From Areca catechu (taxonomy: Eukaryota; Streptophyta; Magnoliopsida; Arecales; Arecaceae), in NCBI GenBank assembly GCA_021397845.1, contig CM038040.1, positions 64,682,088 to 64,746,087 of the forward strand: a DNA stretch of 64,000 bases, in the 5' to 3' direction. Of this stretch, positions 35,873-46,573 are shown one piece after another (position 1 is the stretch's first letter; every line of letters starts with the position of its first letter). The notes under the pieces are model-generated. The model made no database searches, was not told the origin of the DNA, and worked only from the letters and a program-made list of their open reading frames with translations. Made by a program: the position numbers and the translations under genes.

Positions 35873-36393
35873 TCGGTGGGGGGGAGCAACGGGTCTCTGT
35901 GGGATTGAGGGAAGGGGTTTGTTGCAGGGTTGAGGTGCAGGGATTGCAAGCTGAGGGAGGAATTCAGGCTGGAGGGGGAACTAGGATTGCATGCACTAGA
36001 ATGAATCCTCGATTGAAAACTCTTGCAAGAATGTCGGCATCTGCGCTGCAGGGTTCATCAGTCGGTCAAAACCAAAAGACCAAGGCTGCCTTTGCTTCCT
36101 TGCACCAGATCAACCCGGATGATAATGATGTTTTATCTCGACCTCAAGTAGAAAAGGGCGTTACTGAATCTTTGAATCTGGTGTTCAAGATGACAAACTC
36201 TTGCTGCGCCCTGCCAGTCTAACTTCAGACCAGGGGGGCATGATCCAGTATGTGATAAGGTGAAACTCGCCCTGGGATTAACTAGAGAAACTAGTGGGAA
36301 GCAGGAACTGGTTAATATTACTGTTAAACAAGTTTTTGTATTTAAACGACTTGAGGGCGGACAGGGGCCGACCCTAAGCTTTGACCTGTTCCT

Positions 36394-38642
36394 ATGAAAA
36401 CTTTTATCTGGAATGTCAGGGAGGCGAAAAAATCCTTCTTTTTATCTACTTATCATAGATATTTGCAGATATATCATCCACACATCTGTGTCTTACTGGA
36501 GACCAAGTTATCTGGTCCTGCTCTTGACAGTCTAAGGCGTCGCCTTCGGAGAGATTGGGGTTTCTACTTTGTTCCCTCCCACGGTCTGGCTGGGGGCATC
36601 ATTGTCAGCTGGGATTCTATGGCAGTGAGAGTTGATGTCTTTCATAGATCTTGTCAGCTGGTGGCCATTATTGTTTCTGAACTTAACCGGCCTTCCTGGC
36701 TCCTCTGTGCTATTTATGCTAGCACGTCCTATAGGAAGTGAAGAGTGGTCTGTGATGAGGCGTCTGCCTTAATTGATCAGGGGATCCCAACAGTGGTAGC
36801 TGGGGATTTCAACACTATCCTGAGGCAGGATGACAAGCAGGGAGGTAAACCCTTTCAACCGGATATTGGCACCAGGGAATTCTCTACCTTCATCTTGGAC
36901 AATGATCTTATTGATCTTGGATTTGTGGGTCCTCGTCACACTTGGTGCAACAACCGAACCGGCCAGGCCAGAGTGTGGGAGAGACTTGACAGATACTTTG
37001 CTACGCCTTCTTGGCTATCTCTTTATCCTGATCACAGTGTTAGCCATTTGAGCAGGATTGCTTCTAATCATGCACCCATTCTCCTATCTATGACTGTCCC
37101 CCCCGCTACTCCCAAGCCCTTCATATTTGAAAAGTTTTGGCTCTCCTATCCCAAAGCCAAGCAGATTGCTAGGGAGGTTTGGCGTACGCCGATTCAGGGG
37201 GATGCGGCTTACCGGATATCCAGGAAACTGGAGCTCCTGAGAAGACGCCTTCTGTGATGGAACAAGGTGGAAGTAGGCAACTTGCTAAACCAAATCAAGA
37301 AGGCTGAGGATTCTATTCATCTGTTGCAGACCAAAGAAGATGTCCAAGGCTACTTATCGGACGATGACCTTCAGGCTCTGCGCACTACTCTTGCTACTCA
37401 CCATACCCTCCTTCAGAATCAAGAAACCCTTTGGAGACAAAAATCTAGGGTTCATTGGCTGCAGGAGGGAGACAGAAATACCCGATTTTTTCATCAGGCC
37501 ACTATTATCAGGAGGCATACCAACACTATCCGTGCTCTTTATTCTGACTAGGAGGGATGGATGGAGGATGCTGCTGATATTTGGAGGGAACTTCTTCATT
37601 ACTTTATGACCAGGTGGACTATTCCTACTCTCACTATTCCTAATATTTCTTCTGTTCCTCCCCAGAATTTGGTTACTGCACTTCAAAATTATGATCTGCT
37701 GAAGCAGGTAACTGAAGAAGAGGTTAAATCTACTTTGTGGTCATTGGCGGAGGATAAAACTCTGGGACCTGATGGTTATCCCCCTTTCTTCTTCTGGGCT
37801 GTTTGGGAGATTTTGAGGGTTGACATGGTTGCGGCTGTTCAGCTCTTTTTTAATACGGCTACCATGCCCCCTTATTGGAAGCAGACTTATATTACTCTTA
37901 TTCCGAAGCGTCGGGATCCGTCTATGCCTTCACATTATAGACCCATCAGTCTATGCAATACTCTTTATAAAGTGTGTGCCAAACTTCTAACGAATAGGAT
38001 GAGTCTCATTCTTCCAAAGATTATTAGTCCTGAACAAGGTGCATTTATTGGAGGCCGTAATATCACTGACAACATCCATATAGCCCAGGAATTTATGCAC
38101 GATCTTCACGCTGCTTCTCGCCACCATAGTCTGATGGCTATTAAGCTCGACATGGAGAGGGCCTATGATTGTGTTGACCGGTATTTTCTTATCAAAGCTC
38201 TGGAGGATTTTGGATTTCAATCAGTCTAGATTTCCAAAATAATGTCTTGCATTAAGGCCCCAGCATTCTCTATTCTTATCAATGGATCCCTTACGGAGTT
38301 CTTCCATTCCTCCCATGGTCTCCGCCAAGGTTGCCCTCTGTCCCCCTATTTATATATTATTTATGCTGACTTCCTATCTAGATCCCTATCTCAGGCAGTG
38401 CGGGACTCTTAGATCCACCCTTATATTGTAGGGCTGGGTTCATTCCCTGTCTCTCATCTCTTATTTGCGGATGACTGCCTGTTGCTTGGCCGGGCTTCCC
38501 TGGCTAATGCTAGGAGTTTCAGGAGGATAGTGGAGCGTTACTGTCATGCTTCGGGCCAGAGGGTTAATTTTCAAAAGTCTGGGATAAATTTTAGTCCTAA
38601 AACTATCCTCGGTATCCGGAATAGGATTACTCACTTGCTGGG
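36394..38642 (+). pseudogene. LINE ORF2, N-terminal part: endonuclease and reverse transcriptase
   Basis: Starts MKTFIWNVRE. Endonuclease motifs: LLETK, AGDFNTI near 36800, and SNHAPIL near 37063-37083, where most relatives have SDH. The RT fingers/palm follow (LWSLAEDKTLGPDGYPPFFF; HYRPISLCNTLYKV; the AFIGGRNITDNIHIAQE region) with the catalytic FADD near 38464-38475. The frame never shifts over 2.25 kb but is stopped at 36739 (TGA), 37255 (TGA), 37549 (TAG), 38227 (TAG) and 38410 (TAG). It ends at the Tat-2 insertion; the rest is at 53821-55695. The enzyme would nick the target and copy LINE RNA onto the nick. Confidence 0.88.
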
Positions 38643-39018
38643 TGTTGGCGATCTCACCGTGGTGGCCTGTAGCTCTTGAGCTGGCACTGGTCTCGGACTC
38701 TCTCACCTCGAGATCTCCAAGCTCTCGGACCTGCGAAACAAAGTCAGAGATCCTGGCCGGGGGTTCCGGCGGGGGCACTCCGACGGTCAAGTTAGAGAGC
38801 GGCGAGATGGAACAGATCCCCTAAGGCAGGTTCCCGAAGGATTCCCGTGCCTAGAGGAGATGTAAACGAAAGAAGTGTGGGGAAGAGGGGAGTTGAAGCC
38901 CGGCTTCCTGCGCCGGGTTCACCGAGCTCATGCCTGAGGACTTCTTGAGGCCTCCCAGGATCGTTCTCTTAGTGTTTTCTCCCTTTTTCGATTTACCTTT
39001 CTGCCCATTTTTACCATC

Positions 39019-39029
39019 CCTTTTATACC
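39019..39029 (-). promoter_or_regulatory. TATA box in the Tat-2 3' LTR
   Basis: The minus strand reads GGTATAAAAGG; the same motif is at 51172-51162 in the 5' LTR. It separates the repeat-filled U3 from the unique R-U5. Confidence 0.7.
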
Positions 39030-39424
39030 ATCGAACTGCCTTCAGCTCGCGTTCCTTTCAGGGGGCTCCTTGAGACCTCTAGACCTTCTCCTCCTCCTTT
39101 CTTCTTCAGGTCTGAGAGCTAAGTGGCCGGACCACCTCGTCCGTAGTGTGTCACAAAAGGGGGAAGACTGGTGAGGCTTTGGGCTGAGCGCGGGAGCTCT
39201 CCTTTCGAGGCGTTGACGGTGGGCTTCTAGTCGTTTCAGGCTCTTGTCCGTAAGGATTCCATTCCTCGATTGCGAAGCCCTATCTGACTAGTATAAACGA
39301 GGTTTCGCGTGTCACTGCAGGCCGTACTGGCACCCCCTACAGGGCGCGGCGCGTGCCGGCTCTAGTGGCGACCTTGCAACCTGTGCGTCCACTTCCCCGA
39401 GGCTTTGGAGAGTAGGGCTGACCT

Positions 39425-41752
39425 CGACTAAGGTGGACCCGTTAGGGGGCGCCACCTGGCGGAGTGGCAGAGAGAGGCTCGACTTCGGCCGAGGTGGACC
39501 CGTCTTCGGGTGCCACCTGGCGAAGGAGCAGGAGGGCCCGGCTCGACCTCGGCCGAGGTGGACCCATCTTGGGGTGCCACCTGGCTAGGGAGCGAGGGGC
39601 CGCCAGCTTCGGTCGAGGTGGACCCCTCCTAGGTGGACACCTGGCGGAGCGGCAGAGAGGGTCTCGACTTCGGTCGAGTTGGACCCATCTTCGGGTGCCA
39701 GCTGGAGAAGGAGCAGAAGGGCCCGGCTCGACCTCGACCGCGGTAGACCCGTCTTAGGGTGCCACCTGGCAAGGGAGCGAGGGGCCGCCAGCTTCGACCG
39801 AGGTGGACCCCTCCTAGGTGGACACCTGGCAGAGCGGAAGAGAGGGGCTCGACTTCAGCCGAGGTGGACCCATCTTCGGCAGCCACCTGGCGAAGGAGCA
39901 GGAGGGCCCGGCTCGACCTTGACCGAGGTGGACCCGTCTTGGGGTGCCACCTGGTGAGGGAGCGAGGGGCCGCCAACTTCGACCGAGGTGGACCCCTCCT
40001 AGGTGGACACCTGGCGGAGCGGCGAGAGGGTCTCGACTTCGGTCGAGATGGACCCGTCTTCGGGTGCCAGCTTGCGAAGGAGCAGGAGGGCCGGGCTCGA
40101 CCTCGATCGCGGTGGACCCGTCTTGGAGTGCCACCTGGCAAGGGAGCGAGGGGCTGCCAGCTTCGGCCGAGGTGGATCCCTCCTAGGTGGGCACCTGGCG
40201 AAGCGGCAGGGAGGGGCTCGACTTCGGCCGAGGTGGACCCGTCTTCGGTAGCCACCTGGCGAAGGAGCAGGAGGGTCCGACTCGACCTCGACCGAGGTGG
40301 ACCCATCTTGGGGTGCCACCTGGTGAGGGAGCGAGGGGCCGCCAGCTTCGGCCGAGGTAGACCCCTCCTGGGTGGACACCTGGCGGAGCGGCAGAGAGGT
40401 GCTCGAATTCAGCCAAGGTGGACCCATCTTCGGGTACCACCTGGCAGAGGAGCAGGAGGGCCCGGCTCGACCTTGGTAGAGGTGGACCCGACTTGGGGTG
40501 CCACCTGGCGAGGGAGCGAGGGGCCACCAGCTTCGGTCGAGGTGGACCCCTCCTGGGTGGACACTTGGCGGAGCGGCAGAGAGGTGCTTGACTTCGGCCA
40601 AGGTGGACCCATCTTCGGGTGCCACCTGGCGGAGGAACAGAAGGGCCCGGCTCGACCTCGATTGAGGTGGACCTGTCTTGGGGTGCCACCTAGCAAGGGA
40701 GCAAGGGGCCGCCAGCTTCGGCCGAGGTGGACCCCTCCTGGATGGACACCTGGCGGAGCGGCAGAAAGGTGCTTGACTTCGATCGAGGTGGACCCGTCTT
40801 CGGGAGCCACCTGGCGAAGGAGCAGGAGGGCCCGGCTCGACCTCGACCGAGGTGGACCCATCTTGGGGTGCCACCTGGCGAGGGAGCGAGGGGCCGCCAG
40901 CTTCGGCCGAGGTGGACCCCTCCTGGGTGGACACCTAGCAGAGCGACTGAGAGGGGCTCGACTTCGGCCGAGGTGAACCCATCTTCGAGAGCCACCTGGC
41001 GAAGGAGCAGGAGGGCCCGGCTCGATCTCGGCCGAGGTGGACCCGTCTTGGGGTGCCACCTGGCGATGGAGTGAGGGGCCCCCAGCTTCGGCCTAGGTGG
41101 ACCCCTCCTAGGTGGACACCTGGCAGAGCGGCAGAGAGGGGCTCGACTTCGGCCCAGGTGGACCAATCTTCGGGTGCCACCTGGCAAAGGAGCAGAAGGG
41201 CCCGGCTCGAGCTCGGCCGATGTGGACCCGTCTTAGGGTTCCACCTAGCGAGGGAGCGAGGGGCCACCAGCTTCAGCCGAGGTGGACCCCTCCTGGGTGG
41301 ACACCTGGCGGAGCGACAGAGAGGTGCTCGACTTCGGTCGAGGTGGACCCATCTTCGGGTGCCACCTGGCGAAGGAGCAGGAGGGCCCGACTCGACCTCG
41401 ACCGAGGTGGACCTGTTTTGGGGTGCCACCTAGCGAGGGAGCGAGGGGTCACCAGCTTCGGTCGATGTGGACCCCTCCTGGGTGGATACCTGGCGGTGCG
41501 GCAGAGAGGTGCTCGACTTCGATCGAGGTGGACCCATCTTCGGGTGCCACCTGGCGAAGGAGCAGGAGGGCCCAGCTCGACCTCGACTGAGGTGGACCCA
41601 TCTTGGGGTGCCACTTGGCGAGGGAGCGAGGGGGGCCACCGGCTTCAATCGAGGTGGACCTCTCCTGGGTGGACACCTGGCGGAGCAGCAGAGAGGTACT
41701 CGACATCGGCCGTGGTGGACCCATCTTGGGGTGCCACCTAGCGAAAGAGCAA
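39425..41752. repeat. GC-rich 185-bp tandem array in U3 of the 3' LTR (about 12 units)
   Basis: Each unit is three related subunits of about 64, 60 and 61 bp. All start GGTGGACCC, contain CCACCTGG or CACCTGG and end in CTTCGGCCGA or CTCGGCCGA. The junction CCTCGGCCGAGG is a perfect 12-base palindrome where unmutated. Because the unit almost lacks stop triplets, open frames up to about 405 codons exist on both strands; they are not genes. Confidence 0.93.
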
Positions 41753-41860
41753 GTTCACTTCTTCCCGAATGGGGGATCTTTTGAACAAAAAACTCACATG
41801 GTACTGATCGTGTCCAGCTGGACTTGACATGCGCCCCACGTCAGCGATGTAGCCATATCA

Positions 41861-41880
41861 GTTGCCCCCCATCCCCACGT
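41861..41880 (-). promoter_or_regulatory. Polypurine tract of Tat-2
   Basis: The minus strand reads GTGGGGATGGGGGGCAAC directly before the 3' LTR start at 41860, in position to prime plus-strand synthesis. Confidence 0.75.
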
Positions 41881-42363
41881 TCTGTCGAGGCGTCGTGGCT
41901 CAGGACGTGGGGATTTAATGCGGAGATGACGTGGAGAAGGAAAAAATCTTGCGCCATAATTGCCATGATCCCTGCCACCGCTTCTGTTGCGCTCGAGATC
42001 CTATGAGAGGCTGCCACGTGCGCGCGTCCGACGGGCCATTATTGTGCCATTTCAAAAATGAGGCAGTTTCCATCAGACCGAAGCGTCGATGTCGGGCATG
42101 CCTCCACGCGGCAGCTATCTGGTGGCTCGGAACTGAAAGAGGCATACGACTGCTATCGATTGAGTTTGAAAAGGAGGAGGACTTTTCGGAAATGAAGCTC
42201 TCCACTTTCTTACACTCCGCCGGTGATTACAGTGGTTTTCCTTCACCTTCCCGGGATTGCCATTCCTCTGGTACAAAATATTTCGGTGAGTATCTGCGAC
42301 CTCCTTCTCCTCTTCCTCCATCTCTTAGCCCTTGTGCCAATTTTTTTCGCTTCTTCTTCCTTC

Positions 42364-44528
42364 ATGGCGCGTCGCCGCTATGTCTCCTCCAACCCGAACG
42401 AGGCCGGTCCTTCCCGACCGAGGACTCCATCGCCTTCTTCCTCGGAGGGGGAAGAGATCCCGGACGAGGTCCGTAAGTGGCTCCAGCCTGGGGCTGTGAC
42501 CATAGGTGTCCCTAGGGGTCCTAGGTCTCCCCCCGTAGTTTCTGCTCATCCCATTTCTTCTCTTTCTCCTCCGGTGACCTCTCCCTCTGGCCCCTCCGGT
42601 CATGCCTTAACGATGACCGAGGATGACCTTTCTCTGCTCTAGGATGTCTATGGAATCCCGGATTCAACTCATCTTTTCCTCTCGCGGCCTGGAGATCGAG
42701 TGACCTCGAGTGTCCCCGGGAGAATTGCCTTCTACGAGGACTTCCTCCTTGGGGGTCTTCGATTTTCCCTTCATCCCTTTTTTCTCTCTTTTCTTAGCCA
42801 TTACCGTCTGGTCCCGGCCTAGTTGAATGCCATCCGGGTCATCTTTGCCTTCATCGTCTTCTGCCACTTCCATGAGTTCGTCGCCCGTTTCTCCCTCTTC
42901 AGGGCTCTCTTCACCCTGAAGCACTACTCCACCGATGATAGCTGGTGGTACATCTCATCCCGACCTAGGTGCCTCAGGTTCGACCTCCCTTCGTCGATCA
43001 AGGGCTGGAAGAACCGCTTCTTTTTTGCCTCGGTCGAAGATGTTGATTGGGCATGGAGCGAGCTAGACCGGTCTCCGAACCGGAACTCTCAGGTCGAGCC
43101 AGCGGACCAAGAGGTCTTTTCACAGCTGCTGAGTGATGCGGTCCCAGCTCTCGATGTTTTGCTCTCAAAGCAGAACTTATTTGAGGCAGGGATCAGTCCC
43201 ATCTAGGAGCTGGGTGAGGCTCGGATCTCCCTCATTTGATTTCATTTTCTGCTTCGTATTTCCTTTCTTTTAAACTGGCTTGACTGACCTCTTTTTCCTC
43301 AGGTATGAAGTTCTCCAAGGAGAACCTGATGGAGGGCATCGCGGAGAGGGATGCTGCCAAAGGGACTGAACCCCCGGCAAAGAGGGCTCGCATTGAGGTG
43401 AGCCGGGTGCCTGCGCCCACCTCCATCACTGGCCCTGGGGTGGCGGCTCCTGGCTCCAGGCCACCTTGGGCCCGGGCGCCCGATGTCCCTGTCGTCGACC
43501 TCGACAGGGCCAGGGAAGAGAGGGGGTCGGAACCTCCTAGGGCGGCGCCTGCTCCAGTCGCTGCACAGGCCACTTCCGCAGTGGCCACCAGGGTGGTGGC
43601 AGCTCCACCGACGGCCGCACCGCTCAACGAAGGGATGGCCGCCTTGCCTACTACCGACATGCCCATTCTGCCCCCAAGTCTCACCAACCGATGCTCTGTG
43701 ATCCGTGACCAGGGCCTCGCAGAGAAAGTCATGGAGTTTGCCAGCACCTCCCGGGACCGCCGTCTGAGGGGCGATCGGGACTACAATGAGGCGCTGCTCG
43801 GGATCCTCCCGTAGCTTTTTACGGTAAGTCCCGAGCTCCGACTCCATAAAGTTCCAGTTGGATCGTTCTAACTTCATGTTTCTTTCGATGCAGATCAGGA
43901 CGAACTTGCTGTTGCTGAGGAACTTCCTCATCGGCTACGCCAAGAAGGACACCGAGAAGGAGGAGAAGCTCGGCAAGCTCGCAGCTGATGTCAAGGACCT
44001 CATGGAGAAAGGGGTCGAGCTACGAGGAAATAACCAAGCTCTTCGAGCCGACCTGGTCCACGCCGAGGGACGCATCAAGGAGCTCGAGACCTCTCTGTCG
44101 GAGGAGAGGTTCTCGAACCAGCACCACAACGAGGAGGACGCGGTGGAGAAGACCCACCTCAGGGCTCAGTCCCGGTCACTGGAGCGCCGGGTTGAAGAAA
44201 TCCTCAAGGAGCTGAGCGCAGCCAAGGAGAAGAGCTCCTACGTCAACGGACTGCTCGAGGCATCCAAGAGGGAGGCGCAGGAGGCCGTGCCAAAGTTTCG
44301 GGCCTCCGAGGAGTACGTCGCTGAGGTGTGGGAGGCTGTCATGGACTCCTTCTTGAAAGGATTTCGGTATGCCGGGAGAAGGTTAGCTCCTTCTACCCCG
44401 AGCTAGATCTCAGCGGGGTTGTACTGGGCGGCAAGAGGCAGGAGCCCACCGGACTCCCGAGCAGCCTCCAGCCGACGGTGCTGGCGGAGAGGGTGGCCCC
44501 CAGCCTGAGGAGGATGCGGCTGTACTGA
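42364..44528 (+). pseudogene. Antisense accessory gene of Tat-2 (PF04195-like domain plus coiled coil), with two introns
   Basis: Starts MARRRYVSSNPNEAGPSRP at 42364. A domain like the 'putative gypsy type transposon' family lies at about 42720-43100 (EDFLLGGLRFSLHPFF; FLSHYRLVPA; WYISSRP; WKNRFFFASVE). Introns 43214-43302 and 43824-43893 have GT-AG ends and keep the frame exactly, joining to an Ala/Pro-rich linker and then a long coiled coil (about 43930-44330). The end has GFRYAGR and, after a frameshift near 44375, KVSSFYPELDLSGV. Stops: 42640 (TAG), 42820 (TAG), 43204 (TAG), 43812 (TAG). It runs against gag-pol, from beside the 3' LTR toward integrase. The product's role is not known; I infer a host- or RNA-facing accessory protein. 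Confidence 0.75.
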
Positions 44529-44768
44529 AGTAGCTCCGCTGCGTTCTCTTTTTTATGTTTGTGTTTTCTTTCTTTGGGGTCTCCCGGCCTGTCGGGGCCC
44601 CTCTTGTGTAAGGAACTTTTATTCGTAATGAAATTATCTTTTCATTAAATCGTTCCTTCTGTCTCTCTCTTTCTTTCTCTTTTTTTTTTGTGCATCTTCT
44701 GGACTGAACCCCGGTGCTAGCTACTGGGACTAAGTCTTGTAGTGCGTTCCTAGCTGAACTCCGGTATT

Positions 44769-45128
44769 GCATGGGTGAACTTAATTCTGCCCCACCTTCC
44801 AGACCAGAGTCCTGGAATTTCGGACTGAATCCCGGGGCCGCAGGCTGGATCTGAGCCTTCGCGGCTTGCCGAGTTATTCTTCGGGATCGCATGGGCAAAT
44901 TTGGTTCTGCCCCGCCTTCCAGACCGAAGTCCGGGACTTCCGGACTGAACCCTGAGACCGCAGGCTGGATATGAGCCTTGCGTGGCTTGCCGAGCTGTTC
45001 TCCAGTATCGCATGGGCGAATTTGGTTCTGCCCCGCCTTCCAAATCGAAGTCCGGGACTTCCGGACTGAACTCCGGGGCCACAGGCTGGATCTGAGCCTT
45101 GCACAGCTTGTCGAGATGTTCTCCAGGA
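44769..45128 (-). repeat. 120-bp tandem repeat, three copies, between pol and the antisense gene
   Basis: GCATGGG(C/T)(A/G)AA(C/T)TT recurs at 44769, 44889 and 45009, each followed by TTCTGCCCC(A/G)CCTTCCA and GGCTGGAT(C/A)TGAGCC. Copies diverge by about 10%. Such repeats after pol are common in Tat elements. Confidence 0.85.
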
Positions 45129-45272
45129 TTTTTGATAGGGACATCGCACCTTCGTGGATCTTCTGCCGTGTCCATGCTCGCGGAACTTAGAGCTTGGTGG
45201 CCCTTACCCTACGAGATGAGAGCAAGCATTTGATGAAAAAGATTTCATTGCCAAAGTTCAAGGAGCCTTACG

Positions 45273-46573
45273 CTATTGGTAATACATCCTCAAGTTTGAG
45301 GCATTCCAGGTCCGAGGGAACCGGGATCCGCCTAGCTCCTCCAGGTAGTACGCCCCGTGAGGAAGTGCCTCCGCCACCCTATAAGGGCCTTCCCAGTTTG
45401 GGGAGAGCTTTCCGCACTCTCGTGGCTGGGAAGCTTCGACGTGGCGGAGCACCAAATCTCCCGGCGGAAGGACTTCGGTTGCACTCTGGAGTTGTAGTAT
45501 CTGGCCACTCACTGCCAGTAGGCAGCCATCCGAACTTGAGCCCTGTCCCTCGTTTCTTCAAGGAGGTCCAGGTTTAGCAGCATCCTGGTAGGGTTCTCCG
45601 TCTCGTCGTACTACTCCTCGCGCAGGGTTGGTAGGCTAAGCTCAACTAGGATAACCGCTTCTGCTTCGAAGACAAGGTTGAACGGGGTCTCAACCATAGC
45701 CATCCTTGGGGTAGTGTGGTACGCCCAAAGGATGCTCGGGAGCTCTTCTGCCCACCTACCCTTGGCCTGGTCTAGTCTTGTTCGAAGGCCTTGCTAGATG
45801 GTCCTATTTGTTACCTCGGCTTCTCCGTTTGTCTGAGGATGCGCCACCGAAGTGAAACGATGGTGGATGCCGATGTCGCTGCAAAACTCCTCGAACTCCT
45901 GACAATCGAATTGATGTCCGTTATCGATGATAATAATGTGCGGTAGGCCAAAGAGGCAAATAATTGACTTCCAGAGGAACTTGGTGACGTTTGCCTCCGT
46001 GATCCGGGCCAAGGGTTCGGCCTCGACCCACTTCATGAAGTAATCGATGGCCACGATCAAGAATTTTCGTTGTCCGGACGGCGGGAAAAAAGGTCCTAGG
46101 AGATCCATGCCCCATTGAGCGAACGACCATGGGGCGGAGAGCTGGGAGAGTGGAGTAGCGGGCTAACGTTGCACCACGGCGTGCCGCTGACACCAGTCGC
46201 ACCTCTTCACGAAGTCAGCTACGTCTTCTTTCATTGTCTCCCAGAAGTAACTTTGACGGAGGGCCTTGTACGCCAGTGTCCTGCCCCCCACATGGTTCCC
46301 ACAGACGCCCTCGTGGATCTCTTGGAGTGCGAGTGCGGCCTTTGTGGGTCTCAGACACTTGAGGAGCGGGTAGGAGTAGGACCTCCGATACAGTAACCCA
46401 TCCATTAAGACGAACCGTGCGGCTTTCCTCTTAATGAGGCCAGCCGCCATGCGATCCTCCGGCAGGGTGCCATTGGTGATGTACTCGATATACTTGTCCA
46501 TCCAGCTGGGCTCTTGGTTGACTTGCTGGACCTCTATGGGTGTCTTGTAGCTCGGGGCCTTGAGGTGCTCGAT
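45273..46573 (-). pseudogene. pol: Tat-2 integrase, frameshifted at its end
   Basis: The HHCC zinc finger is present (HEGVCGNH ... CDWCQRH near 46290-46170). The core follows with D (GMDLLGP), D (IIIDNGHQF) and E (TNGEAEVTN), so the catalytic triad is intact. Stops lie at 46163 (TAG) and 45794 (TAG). The frame changes between 45794 and 45512, and the C-terminal part (ENWEGPYRV-like, here SPNWEGPYRVAEAL near 45400) ends at 45273. Integrase would insert the cDNA. It continues the same frame as RT until the shift. Confidence 0.88.

Larger units (their letters stand above)
38643..41860 (-). repeat. 3' LTR of Tat-2 (3218 bp)
   Basis: Read on the minus strand it starts TGATATGGCT (41860) and ends GCCAACA (38643). 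U3 (41860 to about 39030) is mostly a 185-bp tandem array; the TATA box GGTATAAAAGG lies at 39029-39019, leaving about 375 bp of R-U5. It is 189 bp longer than the other LTR, about one repeat unit. Confidence 0.9.

Noticed and set aside
39464..41827. Many overlapping long open frames on both strands (up to 405 codons)
   Set aside because: All lie in the 185-bp tandem array of the Tat-2 LTR and read the subunits in changing frames; no protein motif.
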